Assembly: GCA_964503045.1 (NCBI GenBank)
Contig: CAZCZI010000027.1
Location: forward strand, 20,409-84,408
DNA length: 64,000 nucleotides
Direction of reading: 5' to 3'
Source: CAYZJR01 sp964503045
GTDB lineage: Bacteria; Cyanobacteriota; Vampirovibrionia; Obscuribacterales; Obscuribacteraceae
The notes beneath the pieces were generated by a model. The model saw only the letters and a list, made by a program, of their open reading frames with translations, made no database searches and had not been told where the DNA came from. Within the stretch, counting starts at the first letter, position 1; each line of letters opens with the position of its first letter. The translations under genes were made by a program, and so were the position numbers. Below, one piece after another: positions 62,859 through 64,000 of the stretch.

Positions 62859-63908
62859 GTGAAACGGCTTTCGATACTTTGGATCTGCATCTGTTCGGTG
62901 GCTGCGTCATCGGCGGTATCGGTGCCCACTGCGATTAGCGCAGGTCCATTAAGCACGGTAGCGGTAACGCGGTCGAATTCCGTCACTGTTTCGGTCGCTT
63001 CCAAAGCAAGAGATGGAAACGCCGCGCCACTCGGCAATGTCGCCGGCTCGGCAGTTTCGCCCAAGGAGGACCCGACGGCGCAATTGAAGGAAGCACAACG
63101 CCTGGCAGAGTCCGGCGCCTTGTATCAGGCGAGAGAACTATTGGGAAACATCGTAAGGAAGTATCCCGACAACCCGGAAGTAAACCTGGTTGCTGCGAAA
63201 CTTTATCGGCAGCTTGGATTCACAGCCCAATCAATTCAGTATTACCAACGTGTCAGGCGCTGGCGCCCGCTTGATATCGAACCTTTAGTAGCACTTTCGC
63301 AGATGCATCTCGAGCTTTTGGATTCGGATAACGCCCTTTGGTTGGCTCGAATGGCAGTGAATTTGGATCCCCGTGCCAAGGAGGCCCGCTTAGCACTCGC
63401 AGAGGCATTGCTTGCAGCGCAATCACTCAAAGATGTTGACGCTGTGGTGAAGTCCTTGACGAAGGATTTTCCGGGCGATGCGCAGGTTCTTTATCTCGCC
63501 TACCGTATGCACAAAGAAGATGGAGATTTTGCCGCTGCGAGGCTTTCGCTTGAGTTGGCAATCGCTATGGATAAGGCTCAGCCGCGTTGGCTTTTGGATT
63601 TGAGCGATGCATGCGTGGCCGACGGAGACTACAAAGCGGCTAAAGAGGCGCTCAAGAAGTATCTTTTGGCAGAACCTGACTCGACGGAGGCGCTTGGTAA
63701 GTATGCGGAGCTTTTGGAGCACAACTTGCATGACTACTTCGGTGCAATCGATCAGTATCGCGTGATGCTGAAGTTAGACCCCGTCAACGTCACGGCGCTG
63801 ACCGGAATCGAGCGTTGCCGAGCCAAACAAAATGACTTTGCGGCGGCTTGGCGCGATTGGGTGCGAAACGCTTTCGGTTCTATGTTTGGGCGTTCGCCGA
63901 ACCGATGA
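62859..63908 (+). CDS. Secreted or periplasmic TPR-repeat protein
   Basis: A 349-residue protein starting at GTG 62859 with AAAGGA 5 nt upstream. The N-terminal segment (KRLSILWICICSVAASSAVS) is a signal peptide or anchor, followed by a low-complexity linker to about residue 65. From there on tetratricopeptide repeats continue to about 330 (for example AQRLAESGALYQARELLGNI, AAKLYRQLGFTAQSIQYYQR, GDYKAAKEALKKYLLAEPDS, DYFGAIDQYRVMLKLDPVNV). Likely a scaffold in the periplasm; the partner is unknown. Confidence 0.85.
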   Translation: MKRLSILWICICSVAASSAVSVPTAISAGPLSTVAVTRSNSVTVSVASKARDGNAAPLGNVAGSAVSPKEDPTAQLKEAQRLAESGALYQARELLGNIVRKYPDNPEVNLVAAKLYRQLGFTAQSIQYYQRVRRWRPLDIEPLVALSQMHLELLDSDNALWLARMAVNLDPRAKEARLALAEALLAAQSLKDVDAVVKSLTKDFPGDAQVLYLAYRMHKEDGDFAAARLSLELAIAMDKAQPRWLLDLSDACVADGDYKAAKEALKKYLLAEPDSTEALGKYAELLEHNLHDYFGAIDQYRVMLKLDPVNVTALTGIERCRAKQNDFAAAWRDWVRNAFGSMFGRSPNR

Positions 63909-63954
63909 TCGCTTTCACGTGATCACGAGGCGCATGATCACGCGACGCGTGATC
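63907..63954. repeat. Cluster of four GATC-centred repeats with a 19-bp near-palindrome
   Basis: GATC occurs at 63907, 63921, 63936 and 63951, spaced 14, 15 and 15 bp. Between the last two lies a perfect inverted repeat GATCACGCG-A-CGCGTGATC (63936-63954). The cluster sits just after the TPR gene. It could be a terminator-like hairpin (but has no T-run) or protein-binding sites. Confidence 0.5.
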
Positions 63955-64000
63955 GCATTGACTCATCGAAAATGACACTTTTGGAGAGCTGTTGCCTCAT

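Overview
The window carries about 40 protein-coding genes and no rRNA, tRNA or CRISPR array that I can see. Gene style suggests a non-photosynthetic relative of cyanobacteria (Vampirovibrionia/'Melainabacteria', most like the Obscuribacterales). The signs are many Hanks-type Ser/Thr kinases fused to leucine-rich repeats, very long repeat-rich secreted or surface-type proteins, an outer-membrane TolC system (so a diderm envelope), and bacterial housekeeping genes (pyrG, gatC, polA). This placement is inference from gene content, not from a marker-gene tree. The sequence is a draft scaffold: three 100-N placeholders (7383-7482, 28369-28468, 53772-53871) each interrupt a gene, and in each case the reading frames on the two sides show that the true gap is not 100 bases.

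Layout. 1-133: start of an SPFH-domain gene running off the left edge. 511-6571: a five-gene efflux operon (TolC-like outer-membrane protein, HlyD/MacA-type adaptor, MacB-type permease, ABC ATPase, secreted protein). 6557-8930 (minus): a large glycine-rich YHYH-domain secreted protein with a small coupled membrane/zinc-ribbon-like gene. 9063-9659: fasciclin-domain protein. 9676-18587: a degraded kinase-LRR fragment followed by four tandem paralogous Ser/Thr kinase-LRR receptor genes. 18584-34081: a mixed block of metabolism and transport (aldehyde dehydrogenase, ArnT/PMT-type glycosyltransferase, MFS exporter, TPR protein, DUF1152, CorA, DUF1643, CTP synthase, GatC, CaCA antiporter) with several secreted proteins that contain internal duplications.

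34093-43914 is the most unusual region. A HisKA sensor kinase and an OmpR-type response regulator sit between two genes for related proteins, of 1988 and 437 residues, that share annexin-like helical repeats and YD/RHS-like beta repeats in opposite order. Three copies of an 18-bp direct-repeat box (two CTCAGG half-sites 11 bp apart) lie in this locus. Each is followed after exactly 9 bp by a possible -10 hexamer. One copy precedes the giant gene, one precedes the 437-residue gene, and one points into a short gene-free stretch. This looks like a self-contained PhoB/OmpR-type regulon controlling annexin-like proteins.

44129-64000: AI-2E family permease, 3-hydroxyacyl-CoA dehydrogenase, amino-acid permease, an orphan PAS sensor kinase next to a fifth Ser/Thr kinase-LRR gene with a duplicated Cys motif, a double thioredoxin-like protein with an in-frame TGA at codon 3, DNA polymerase I with an alkaline-phosphatase-like gene, a phasin-like protein, a large single-pass membrane protein, and a TPR protein. 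Signalling (five Ser/Thr kinases, two histidine kinases), envelope traffic and secreted repeat proteins dominate the window.
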